Assembly: GCF_003184905.1 (NCBI RefSeq)
Contig: NZ_QFRU01000033.1
Coordinates: 1 to 45,277 of the forward strand
DNA length: 45,277 nt
Source: Bacillus sp. CGMCC 1.16541
GTDB taxonomy: Bacteria > Bacillota > Bacilli > Bacillales > Bacillaceae_H
Direction: 5' to 3'
Positions 1 through 7,124 of the stretch are shown here, piece after piece; within the stretch, counting starts at the first letter, position 1, and every line of letters starts with the position of its first letter. The notes under the pieces were generated by a model. That model was not told where the DNA came from and searched no databases. It saw nothing but the letters and a program-made list of their open reading frames with translations. The position numbers were made by a program, and so were the translations under genes.

Positions 1-150
1 TAACCCTTTCCCCGTTTCTTTGTAAGCATCGTTCCATTTCGCCAAAAAGTGATTGAATACAAAGCGAGAACAACCGATTGTTTTAGCGATTAAGATTTCT
101 TGTTCCTTATTAGGATAGATCCGAAACTTATAGGCTTTATTGACTAACAT
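1..150 (-). CDS. tnpB: TnpB RNA-guided endonuclease, N-terminal 50 residues (cut by window edge)
   Basis: This is the first 50 codons of a TnpB/OrfB protein, the RNA-guided nuclease of IS605-type transposons that helps retain element copies. The N-terminus carries the family hallmark KAYKFRIYPNKEQE, followed by a helix with SRFVFNHFL. The start is ATG at 150, with an excellent ribosome site (GAGGTG, 6-8 bases upstream). An extended -10 (TGGTATAAT, minus strand, 184-192) lies 33 bases before it and is shared with the tnpA gene at the other edge. The RuvC and zinc-finger parts are off the window, so intactness cannot be judged. Family assignment is confident. Confidence 0.85.
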   Translation of the reverse strand, partial: MLVNKAYKFRIYPNKEQEILIAKTIGCSRFVFNHFLAKWNDAYKETGKGL

Positions 151-183
151 GACTTTCACCTCCTCGCGTGTTGAGATATACAT

Positions 184-195
184 ATTATACCATAT
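184..195 (-). promoter_or_regulatory. Extended -10 promoter element of tnpB
   Basis: Minus strand reads ATATGGTATAAT, giving an extended -10 (TGnTATAAT) and no good -35. The identical 12-mer occurs at 45093-45104 before tnpA, at nearly the same distance from the start codon (33 versus 32 bases), so the two insertion sequences share promoter design. Confidence 0.6.
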
Positions 196-230
196 TAGAT
201 AGATATTACATTTCATTTAGAGGTGAAGAT

Positions 231-379
231 ATGGAAACACAATCGGTTGTCTTAAGATTTCCCAAGACTTTTTTAGATAGAGTCGACATATACAAAGTGG
301 TTTTGGTACTCGTACACAAGCTATTTTTCATTTACTGCAACTCGCACTCGAACAGTCGGACAATCGAGATGGCAAGTAA
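231..379 (+). pseudogene. Ribbon-helix-helix (CopG/Arc-like) protein, frameshifted
   Basis: The ORF starts at ATG 231 behind AGAGGTGAAG and reads METQSVVLRFPKTFLDRVDI, a beta-strand plus helix typical of ribbon-helix-helix DNA-binding proteins. After YK (around 291-298) the frame breaks. Restoring one base, most simply an A lost from an A run, continues as SGFGTRTQAIFHLLQLALEQ and ends at TAA 377-379, giving a 50-residue protein with the second RHH helix. It lies divergent from tnpB inside the element, where IS605 would carry tnpA. By position it could repress the divergent promoter, but this is inference. The break may be a real mutation or a sequencing error. Confidence 0.55.
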
Positions 380-455
380 GCCATCCCTTGTCCGAAGACG
401 ATTCATCCCCCACCTACTCATTGGGCTTGGCCCTTCTCATTCCTTGAGGTGGGGG
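368..455 (-). repeat. IS605-type left-end hairpins
   Basis: Two imperfect palindromes lie near the element tip. The large stem pairs 407-415 (CCCCCACCT) with 447-455 (AGGTGGGGG) over 9 bp and has an inner GGGC-TTG-GCCC hairpin at 423-433. A smaller GATGGC/GCCATC stem is at 368-385. On the minus strand the order is tip, large stem, GATGAAT, small stem, then tnpB. The right-edge element has the same order (44994-45071), including GATGAAT. TnpA single-strand transposases recognise such subterminal hairpins. Confidence 0.65.
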
Positions 456-814
456 TCTTCTCGACTGAAATGATAAATATCATCACTTGATGCGTCTGGG
501 TAATTCTTTAATAAAGCCGCTAACTCTTTTTCTACTTTAGGAGCAATTTCTTTATTTTTAAAATCTGAAAAGTCTAACATCCCAAGGTCAATAACTTCCT
601 GTTCGCGCCTCTTCACTAAAACACCACTTTGTTGCTGATTGACCTCTTCAATTGTACGAGCAGCTTGTTTACTTTCACTTGCTTCTTTTTCAGCTATCTT
701 TTCTTCTTTTGCACCTTCAGGGTTAGCGGTCGTCTTTTCCGCTTCATCCGTTCCACACCCTGTTATAAGAAAAATGACAGCTAATAAACTTATACTCCAT
801 TTACATACATTCAT
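437..814 (-). pseudogene. Lipoprotein of unknown function, 3' end replaced by IS605 insertion
   Basis: The product starts MNVCKWSISLLAVIFLITGC, a lipoprotein signal peptide with lipobox ITGC (Cys20), then a low-complexity Glu/Lys/Ala linker and a short region ending NYPDASSDDIY. From 472 downward the codons derive from the insertion sequence and add HFSREDPHLKE before a stop at 437, so the native C-terminus is lost. I prefer the ATG at 814 to the upstream ATG at 832 because it gives a clean signal peptide, although neither has a strong ribosome site. The family is not recognised. The remaining stub may still be exported, but it is unlikely to be fully functional. Confidence 0.7.
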
Positions 815-952
815 TTCTTTCACTTCAATCATAAAAAGTAAGACTTGTTTATCATACTACAAACCTCTCAATTTTTGATTTATACAGACACTTTTTACAA
901 AAAGAGGAAAAAAGACTTATAATAGTTAGAAAGAGGGTCAAAAGCTTTACAC

Positions 953-2167
953 CTAACTGTTTTCCCTCTTTTTACTGTTAGTAATATCAATTCCTTTTTG
1001 GATAATGTCATCTCCAAACCTTCCTTTTAACTGATCCATGACTTTTAAAAGAGGTTCTTCTGTTGCTTCTTCTTCATATGTGAAGAGACTTAATTGTTTC
1101 ATTGCTTCTTTTTTACGAACCACTTGAGCAGCAGTAATCCCTAACAAACGTATAGGGTCTCCAGTCCAATGCTTTCGAAATAATCGAACAGCTTGATTGA
1201 ACAACTCCTCTTTTGAATCAATGCTATTTGGTAGCTTTTCACTCCGTGTGATCGTTTCAAAGTTGCTGTAGCGGATTGTAATTTGAATGTGTTGAGTGAC
1301 AACTTTTTTTTGATGCATTCGTTGACTTACAGACTGAGCGAGACGATTGAATGTTTGAAGCAATATGCGGTCATCGGTTTCATTTTTAGGTAGTGTAGTA
1401 GAATGTCCAATTGATTTAAATTGTGATGAAGCATTTGGATTCACTAAACGGTGATCTATACCGTTTGCTCGCTCGATGATTGTTTTCCCTTTCACCCCTA
1501 GTACATGTTTAACGCGGTGCTCATCTGCTTTTGCTAAATGTTCAATGGTTTCAATGCCAAGTTGGTTTAATTTTTCAGCTGTTTTCGCACCAATTCCATG
1601 CATTTTACTGACCTGTAAAGGCCAAAGAATGTGAGAAACATCTCTTTTCCGTAAAATCGTAATACCAAGAGGCTTCTTCATATCACTAGCCGTTTTAGCT
1701 AAAAATTTATTCGGCGCAATACCAATAGAAACAGGAATCTTTAATTCCGTTAATAACGTTTGTTGAATTTGTTCAGCAATTTCAAGAGGACTTCCTAATT
1801 GAAAGCAGTTGGTGATATCTAAATATCCTTCGTCTATAGACGCTGGTTCTAATACGTTTGAATATTTTAGCAGATAGTCAAACATCTTTTTAGATACTTG
1901 TCGATAAAGTGGGAAATTAGGTTTTAGAACGACCAATTCCGGGCATTTTTGTTTCGCTTCCCAAAGTGGCATAGGGGCGTATACACCTTTGCTTCTTGCT
2001 ATATAATTACATGTAACGACAATGCCTCTTCGTTCTTTTGGGTTACCAGCAATTGCAACAGGCTTACTATTTAATTCTGGATTTTCTGAAGCTTCAACCG
2101 ATGCATAAAAAGCATTTGCATCAATGTGAAGAATGACTTTTCCGTTTTTTGGGTACATATTGTGCAT
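953..2167 (-). CDS. dinB: DNA polymerase IV (Y-family, DinB)
   Basis: This 404-residue protein is an error-prone Y-family polymerase for translesion synthesis. Near the N-terminus ILHIDANAFYASVEA gives the first catalytic Asp and the steric-gate aromatic. EPASIDEGYLDIT carries the paired Asp/Glu (the usual motif is SxDE). VSIGIAPNKFLAKTASDMKKP is the classical palm/fingers motif, and HGIGAKTAEKLNQLGI is the thumb helix-hairpin-helix. The C-terminal little finger ends near QLSLF, which resembles a beta-clamp-binding motif. The longer frame starts at 2230, but AAGGTG lies 9 bases before the ATG at 2167 and a LexA-like box lies just upstream, so 2167 is preferred. It is divergent from the DedA gene. 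Confidence 0.93.
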   Translation of the reverse strand: MHNMYPKNGKVILHIDANAFYASVEASENPELNSKPVAIAGNPKERRGIVVTCNYIARSKGVYAPMPLWEAKQKCPELVVLKPNFPLYRQVSKKMFDYLLKYSNVLEPASIDEGYLDITNCFQLGSPLEIAEQIQQTLLTELKIPVSIGIAPNKFLAKTASDMKKPLGITILRKRDVSHILWPLQVSKMHGIGAKTAEKLNQLGIETIEHLAKADEHRVKHVLGVKGKTIIERANGIDHRLVNPNASSQFKSIGHSTTLPKNETDDRILLQTFNRLAQSVSQRMHQKKVVTQHIQITIRYSNFETITRSEKLPNSIDSKEELFNQAVRLFRKHWTGDPIRLLGITAAQVVRKKEAMKQLSLFTYEEEATEEPLLKVMDQLKGRFGDDIIQKGIDITNSKKRENS

Positions 2168-2189
2168 ACTATCCATCACCTTACACTTA

Positions 2190-2209
2190 GAACATATATT
2201 CTTATTATA
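2190..2209 (-). promoter_or_regulatory. LexA/DinR box with -10 element for dinB
   Basis: GAACATATATTC (2190-2201) matches the Bacillus LexA (DinR) consensus GAAC-N4-GTTC at all but one base. It sits just downstream of a perfect -10, TATAAT (minus strand, 2204-2209), so bound LexA would block transcription initiation. The -35 is weak. This places dinB in the SOS regulon by inference and supports the shorter dinB start. Confidence 0.6.
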
Positions 2210-2438
2210 CACAATCACCACTTTAATCATAAGATGTAAATGATATTCATATATTTACAAAACTTGTTTTAACAAATTTGTTCATTTTTAAGCGAAAAGA
2301 ATAGTTAATCTTCTTTTATAATGAGACTCTAAACATTTCACTTTTCAATTTTAGATAAAGACAGTATGATTTTCTCATAAAACTTCTATCATATATGAAT
2401 AAATTATAGGGTAGAAGATAGAAAGGTGGACAGATTAG

Positions 2439-3026
2439 TTGATTGATAGTCTCTTATCTTACATTGAAGAACTAGGATACGGTTACTTCTTTTTTATTAC
2501 GTTAGTTGGAGCAAATTTAACACCTGTTCCGGATCCTATTTATATTATGATTGCTGGTAATCAAGCAAAACAGAATCTTTTTAATTACATTCCCGCCTTT
2601 CTTTTAACGTATTTAGGAATGATGACTAGTTTATATGTAAAATTTTTGTTCGGAAGGTTATTCTCAGCTCAAGCGTTGCGACTACTTCAACGTCCTCGTC
2701 TAAAAAACAAAATGCTTAAAATGGAAAAAGCCATTGATCAATACGGAAACTCAGCTATTATCGCCAGTTACTTTTTACCAGGTCTTCGTCATATTATGCC
2801 CATCTTTCTAGGGGCAACAGGAATGAGAAATGCTAGATATATAACTGTTTCGTTTTCATTTGGGTTCATTTGGACTCTATGTTTATTCATTTTAGGAGCA
2901 GTTTTAGATGGTTCCCCTTCTTATGTTGATTTTGTTGATGTAGGGATTGGATTGATTTTCATTTGTGGAATATATATTTTTTACCGAAAGAGAAAACAAA
3001 GAAGAAAAAGATTAGGACATGAGTGA
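2439..3026 (+). CDS. DedA-family membrane protein (VTT domain)
   Basis: This 195-residue polytopic protein belongs to the DedA/VTT (SNARE-associated) family, whose members act in membrane homeostasis as lipid carriers or flippases. Visible family features are the N-terminal hydrophobic helix, the re-entrant segment with GANLTPVPDPIYIMIAG, and SYFLPGLRHIMPIFLGATGM, which holds the conserved Arg and Gly-rich re-entrant loop. Two more membrane helices and a basic tail follow. The start is TTG at 2439, with AGGTGG nine bases upstream. It is a single gene with a strong hairpin behind it. The specific lipid substrate cannot be assigned. Confidence 0.85.
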   Translation: MIDSLLSYIEELGYGYFFFITLVGANLTPVPDPIYIMIAGNQAKQNLFNYIPAFLLTYLGMMTSLYVKFLFGRLFSAQALRLLQRPRLKNKMLKMEKAIDQYGNSAIIASYFLPGLRHIMPIFLGATGMRNARYITVSFSFGFIWTLCLFILGAVLDGSPSYVDFVDVGIGLIFICGIYIFYRKRKQRRKRLGHE

Positions 3027-3050
3027 CGAAAGCTAAAAAAGAACATGTAC

Positions 3051-3116
3051 ATGAAACAACCCTTGCCTCTCTATCTATTTCTATTAATCGATGGTAAAAG
3101 GCAAGGGTTGTTTCAT
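3051..3116. terminator. Long hairpin between convergent genes
   Basis: A perfect 17-bp stem pairs 3051-3067 with 3100-3116 around a 32-base loop. On the minus strand it is followed by a T-rich stretch (TTCTTTTTT), so it can terminate the sigma-factor operon, and it also ends the DedA transcript. A second 8-bp hairpin, CAACTAGG/CCTAGTTG, is at 3124-3149. The first stem is much longer than a normal intrinsic terminator. Confidence 0.6.
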
Positions 3117-3160
3117 ATTGAGTCAACTAGGGGTGTTTTATCCTAGTTGGATTATCCTCT

Positions 3161-3667
3161 CTACATGTCTAACATACTAGTATATTCTTTTATAAAATGT
3201 TTTCTTGCTCGAAATAAAGACGACTTCAATGTACCTAATTGCATGTTTAACCGACTTGCAATTTCGTCATATTTTAATTCAAGTACATACTTTAAAATTA
3301 ATAAGTTTCGATAAGTTGGATTTAACTTGTTTAATGCGGTCTGACACTCTTCACAATCTTCACTTTGAAGTAAGCATGTCATGGGACAACACGTATCATT
3401 ATAAAAATCTTGTCTTTTACACTTCTCCATGTACCGCTCTTTTACTTTTTTATGACGAAGTGTATCATAATGTTTGTTCATGGCGACTCGAAACATCCAT
3501 GCTTTTACTTTTTGAGGATGAATGAACTCTTTATGTTCTAAATATTTCAACGCAACTTCCTGTGTTAAATCCTCTACATCTTGGTGTGCAATTCCTTTTG
3601 CATGTAAATAACGCGTTAATTGTTTTAAAGATGCTTCAAAGGATGGTAGATCCTTTTCCGTACACAT
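3161..3667 (-). CDS. ECF-type RNA polymerase sigma factor with cysteine-rich linker
   Basis: This 168-residue protein has the two-domain layout of ECF sigma factors. Region 2 (about residues 10-80) contains DVEDLTQEVALKYLEH and KVKAWMFRVAMNKHYDTLR. Region 4 (about 110-160) contains LNPTYRNLLILKYVLELKYD and the recognition helix GTLKSSLFRARKHF. The linker between them has six cysteines in 26 residues (83, 93, 94, 98, 105, 108), which could bind zinc or sense redox state; this is inference. It follows the permease by 12 bases, with AAAGGAG before the ATG, so it is the last gene of the GntR-ABC operon. No separate anti-sigma gene is adjacent. Confidence 0.82.
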   Translation of the reverse strand: MCTEKDLPSFEASLKQLTRYLHAKGIAHQDVEDLTQEVALKYLEHKEFIHPQKVKAWMFRVAMNKHYDTLRHKKVKERYMEKCKRQDFYNDTCCPMTCLLQSEDCEECQTALNKLNPTYRNLLILKYVLELKYDEIASRLNMQLGTLKSSLFRARKHFIKEYTSMLDM

Positions 3668-3679
3668 AGTTGTTCTCCT

Positions 3680-5686
3680 TTACTTATTGTTAAAGTGTTG
3701 CTTGACAAAGTCCGGTACTTTGTCATTTCTAAACGTTCGTGTAATAGGGCCTCTTTGTTCTTTATCATAAAATGCAATAAGATATTCACCACGATCATCC
3801 CAAATGCTTGCTGTTAATATTTCATCAATTTTATTTGAGTCTGTGACGGTTAATTTATCTGCATGCTTTTCGATTTCTTCTTTTGTTAGCTCATCCATTG
3901 ATTTTTTAAAATCATTTTTCAGAATGATCACTTTAGAATAATCATTTCCCGTTTGTCGAGCTTCTTCACGCAATCCTTGTTGTTGTAGCCACTCGTCGAC
4001 ACCTGCATATGATTTATGCCATGTAACGTAGCTGAGTGCTTTTTTATCTGGGCGAATGAGCTCAATATCCCCCCAAGCTTCATTCCCAGAATAACGATAT
4101 AAATCTTCATAACTTTGAGATCTCATATCTTTCTTTATGACCTCTAACAACTCACGCACTTGCTTAGGGTCTGAAATCGTTACTTGCTTATCTCGTCCAT
4201 CATGAGAGCGAATAATTAATTGTTCGACATTTTCTAGATTTTGATCCTTTAATAGCTGATGGTAATTTTCCATATGCTCGTCTGATGCGACAATTGGCTC
4301 ATAAAACACTTTGTATTCTTGATATGGAATGATATATTGTCTCACCAATTTCTTGCCATTTTTAAGTTCATAAACAAGTGAAACGGATTGCGAACCTTGT
4401 TGAGATAATCGTCTATGTTGATCATGTTCAGCCGAAATTGCTTCATGCAGCTGAATAATGTGTTTAATATTTTCCTTTTCTTCATAATAAAATGGTTCGT
4501 ACTCTTTATACATATAATCATCAACGTCTTTAAAATCCTCTGGTGACACAAACAACGAATAAAATCCATCTGAAAGATATACCCTCTCTACATCTTCCGC
4601 TTCAGGTACCTTACTTTCAAACCCTGTGATATCGGAATACAAAATGACACCGATTATACCAAAAATAATGATAAATCCAACATACCCTTTCCACTTACTC
4701 GCAATTCGCCACGTTTTATCTAAAATCATTTGCGAAATCACGTAACCAAGTAAAGCTCCGATTCCATATCCGAAAATTCCCCAACTAAGTGAGTGTTGTG
4801 CTCCTAAAAAGTAAAGACCTCCTACTAGTGCAAAACAAAACGTAACCCCATATTTAAACAGAGGTTGAAGTGGCTTAAAGGCTACCGCGCTATTCGCTAC
4901 TTCAACATTTCGCTTACGATAAACAAGTAGCGCTGTTACATAGAATACAAGAATAAGAGTGATATAGATGAAAAATTCCGTTCCTGTTAATAAACGATCT
5001 TGAATCATGTGTGTGTACCTTGCTGGTAGAAGTAAATACTCAGAAAGACGACCGTGTAAGTAATAATCAATTGCTAAGCCAGTCAAAGCATAGCGTAAAT
5101 TCATTACGATTAGCATCATCATTCCAAATGGAAATCCTATTAATACATATGTCAGCAAACCATGTAATACAGACATACCTGTAAAAGTCGAAACAAAGAC
5201 ACTCGACATATAAACTAATAGCGTAATCGTAGCTGTTGTTAAGAACCAGTTGATGACATCGCTCGTTGAAAAGATATCGCTAATATTTAAAAATGGAATT
5301 AAACATGCATTAATAATCGACACAAGTATAAGTGGGGTGATTAATAACAGCGCTCCAATGATTACTTGTTGATGAAATAGCGGTTCACGCTTGATTGGTA
5401 AACCATGTATAAAATCTGCAGCCAGTTTTACATGCATATAACGAAATAGAAAGATGGCTAGTAAAACGGGTACTGTAAATAAAAAGACAACTTGCAAATC
5501 TCCTGAAACAGCAAACAAGTTAACGGGAGGCTGTTCAAAAGGATCTCGTTCTTGTGTATATTTCATTAGTAGTTGTAGGGGCACTGAAAAAAACAGCAAT
5601 ACAAAGAATAGTAAACTAGTCCAACCAACATTTCGTAACGTTTGAGTAAGAATTCCTCGATTAAACAAGAATGTTTTCGATGGCAT
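3680..5686 (-). CDS. ABC-2 type permease with large C-terminal extracytoplasmic domain
   Basis: This is a 668-residue membrane protein encoded directly after its ATPase. The first roughly 350 residues hold about seven or more hydrophobic helices in ABC-2 style. The last, GYVGFIIIFGIIGVILYSDI, leads into a soluble domain of about 300 residues rich in charged residues, probably outside the membrane. Bacillus permeases of YtrC/DUF6449 type look like this, but the name is from memory and unchecked. The start at ATG 5686 has GGGAG nine bases upstream and overlaps the ATPase gene by 26 bases. Translation is therefore probably coupled. The substrate is unknown; cell-envelope stress or peptide antibiotics are plausible from related operons. 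Confidence 0.75.
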   Translation of the reverse strand: MPSKTFLFNRGILTQTLRNVGWTSLLFFVLLFFSVPLQLLMKYTQERDPFEQPPVNLFAVSGDLQVVFLFTVPVLLAIFLFRYMHVKLAADFIHGLPIKREPLFHQQVIIGALLLITPLILVSIINACLIPFLNISDIFSTSDVINWFLTTATITLLVYMSSVFVSTFTGMSVLHGLLTYVLIGFPFGMMMLIVMNLRYALTGLAIDYYLHGRLSEYLLLPARYTHMIQDRLLTGTEFFIYITLILVFYVTALLVYRKRNVEVANSAVAFKPLQPLFKYGVTFCFALVGGLYFLGAQHSLSWGIFGYGIGALLGYVISQMILDKTWRIASKWKGYVGFIIIFGIIGVILYSDITGFESKVPEAEDVERVYLSDGFYSLFVSPEDFKDVDDYMYKEYEPFYYEEKENIKHIIQLHEAISAEHDQHRRLSQQGSQSVSLVYELKNGKKLVRQYIIPYQEYKVFYEPIVASDEHMENYHQLLKDQNLENVEQLIIRSHDGRDKQVTISDPKQVRELLEVIKKDMRSQSYEDLYRYSGNEAWGDIELIRPDKKALSYVTWHKSYAGVDEWLQQQGLREEARQTGNDYSKVIILKNDFKKSMDELTKEEIEKHADKLTVTDSNKIDEILTASIWDDRGEYLIAFYDKEQRGPITRTFRNDKVPDFVKQHFNNK

Positions 5687-6560
5687 AACCAACATCTCCC
5701 ATCTCATAAATGAATATTTCTTCTAATGTGAGTGGTAAGATATCAAACAAAACAGGTTGCTGTGATTGCACAAATGTTTTAATTCTCTCTTCCTTGCCTC
5801 TCACAATGAATAATAAAACACTTCCGCGCTGCTCTTTATGTAAAATCTGTAGTTCGTGTAAAAAGGCAAGTGGAACATCCTTTTTAAAAGCAACTTGTAT
5901 TTTATGAATATCTGATTTTAAATCATCTAACTCTTTCTCAACCATTAGCTTTCCTTGATGTAAGATTCCAATATAGTCACAAAGATCCTCAACTTCTCGA
6001 AGGTTATGAGAAGAAATTAAAACCGTCATTTCACGATCGGCAACATCTTGAATCAACAGATTACGGATTTTTTGTCTCATCACTGCATCTAATCCATCTA
6101 GCGGTTCATCTAAAATAAGCACATCAGGCATCGCTGATAAAGCAAGCCAAAACGCAACTTGACGCTGCATTCCTTTTGACATACGGTGGACTTTTTTCGT
6201 AAGTGGGATTGGAAAAGCTTCTGCTAACCGTTCAAAACGCTCTTCGTTCCAATTCCGATACATACTGCGATAAAAGCTCGCTAGTTGCTTAACTGTGGAC
6301 TGAGGAAAGAAGTACAAGGAGTCTGATAAAAAGATAAGTCTCTCTTTCATTTCAATATTTTCAAAGATAGGTTGGCCATCAATTTTGATTTCCCCACTAT
6401 CTTGTTTATAAATACCTGCTAGCATTTTAAGTAACGTTGTTTTACCGGCACCGTTCGAACCTAAAAGACCATAAATTGACCCTTTTTTAATTTGCAAACT
6501 CACATCTTTCACAGCTTCGTTGTCTTCATATTCTTTTCTTACATGTTTGGCATTAATCAC
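5661..6560 (-). CDS. ABC transporter ATP-binding protein (YtrB-like)
   Basis: This 299-residue cytoplasmic ATPase energises the permease encoded next to it. It has Walker A GLLGSNGAGKTTLL, a signature region RMSKGMQRQVAFWLAL (variant of LSGGQ), Walker B VLILDEPLDGLD and the switch His in ISSHNLREVEDLCD. A C-terminal extension of about 80 residues, as in drug or peptide exporters, follows. It overlaps the GntR gene by 8 bases and the permease gene by 26, so the operon is tightly packed. The GntR-first order resembles Bacillus ytr operons, which respond to cell-wall-active peptides; that function is only suggested here. Confidence 0.85.
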   Translation of the reverse strand: MINAKHVRKEYEDNEAVKDVSLQIKKGSIYGLLGSNGAGKTTLLKMLAGIYKQDSGEIKIDGQPIFENIEMKERLIFLSDSLYFFPQSTVKQLASFYRSMYRNWNEERFERLAEAFPIPLTKKVHRMSKGMQRQVAFWLALSAMPDVLILDEPLDGLDAVMRQKIRNLLIQDVADREMTVLISSHNLREVEDLCDYIGILHQGKLMVEKELDDLKSDIHKIQVAFKKDVPLAFLHELQILHKEQRGSVLLFIVRGKEERIKTFVQSQQPVLFDILPLTLEEIFIYEMGDVGYAIENILV

Positions 6561-6942
6561 TGTTATCTCCCCCTTTCACTGTTTGTTCTGCTTCTGTAAT
6601 GAGCGATAGGATTTCTTCTTTTTTCAATCCTAGATACATAGCCTCTGAAATGAGCTTAACTAACTCTTCTTTCATCTTTTTCACCTTTTCATTATTTGAT
6701 GTTACAGATTGCGGTGTCACAAAGCTTCCTTTTCCTGGAACCGAGTAAATATATCCCTGATTTTCTAATTCTCGGTATGCTTTTTGGATCGTATTAGGAT
6801 TAATCGTCAACTCTTTTGCAAGCAAACGAACAGACGGTAACTGCTGATCCGCTTGAAACACTTCGTGAATGATTAGTTCTTTCAGTTTTTCAACGAGCTG
6901 CTCGTAAATAGGTTTACGACTTCGAATATCTAAATCAAACAT
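6553..6942 (-). CDS. GntR-family repressor, YtrA subfamily
   Basis: This 129-residue regulator starts the operon. The N-terminal winged helix (about 1-75) contains PIYEQLVEKLKELI, QLPSVRLLAKELTINPNTIQ and GYIYSVPGKGSFV, all typical of GntR. The short all-helical C-terminal segment (about 80-125) is typical of the YtrA subfamily, which lacks a large effector domain. AGGAGG lies before the ATG. The upstream inverted repeat with a 13-base spacer (6996-7022) has the architecture known for YtrA operators, so autorepression of the whole GntR-ABC-permease-sigma operon is likely. The inducer is unknown. Confidence 0.85.
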   Translation of the reverse strand: MFDLDIRSRKPIYEQLVEKLKELIIHEVFQADQQLPSVRLLAKELTINPNTIQKAYRELENQGYIYSVPGKGSFVTPQSVTSNNEKVKKMKEELVKLISEAMYLGLKKEEILSLITEAEQTVKGGDNSD

Positions 6943-6995
6943 AACTTACCTCCTTTCTTTCGTTCAATATCTGTATGATGTGTACTAAGTGTATT

Positions 6996-7053
6996 AACTG
7001 TATTACATTACATATTACAGTTTTAATTATATTCATATTTTTGGAAAAGACAA
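6996..7053 (-). promoter_or_regulatory. YtrA-like operator and promoter of the GntR-ABC-sigma operon
   Basis: The promoter on the minus strand is TTGTCT (7048-7053), a 16-base spacer and TATAAT (7026-7031). Just downstream, AACTGTA (6996-7002) and TACAGTT (7016-7022) form a perfect 7-bp inverted repeat separated by 13 bases. That is the spacing of the B. subtilis YtrA operator (AGTGTA-N13-TACACT). It overlaps the expected transcription start. Confidence 0.65.
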
Positions 7054-7099
7054 CAGTTTTTTAAAAATTAGTCATTAAAAAGTGATGAACAAAAAAAAA

Positions 7100-7118
7100 C
7101 GCAACCTTATAGGCTGCG
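7100..7118 (-). terminator. Intrinsic terminator of the PH-domain gene
   Basis: Stem 7100-7106 pairs with 7112-7118 (one mismatch) around a 5-base loop. The minus-strand side runs into nine T (7091-7099). The plus side also has a T run, so it can act in both directions. Confidence 0.75.
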
Positions 7119-7124
7119 CTTTTT

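Larger units (their letters stand above)
1..472 (-). mobile_element. IS200/IS605-family element, left-end part (tnpB type)
   Basis: The left edge of the window is the left-end portion of an IS200/IS605-family transposon, read on the minus strand. It contains the start of tnpB (1-150), a divergent ribbon-helix-helix pseudogene (231-379) and an imperfect terminal hairpin (407-455). The element appears to begin at 472, directly after a TTTAT pentamer (minus strand, 473-477), because the reading frame of the neighbouring lipoprotein changes character exactly there. Such elements insert without target duplication, 3' of a short T-rich target that TnpB also recognises as its TAM. The rest of tnpB and the right end lie outside the window. 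The tip position is inferred, not proven. Confidence 0.75.

Noticed and set aside
2271-2282. Palindrome AACAAATTTGTT as a second LexA box for dinB
   Set aside because: The half-sites have the wrong spacing for GAAC-N4-GTTC, and AT-rich palindromes of this kind are expected by chance.
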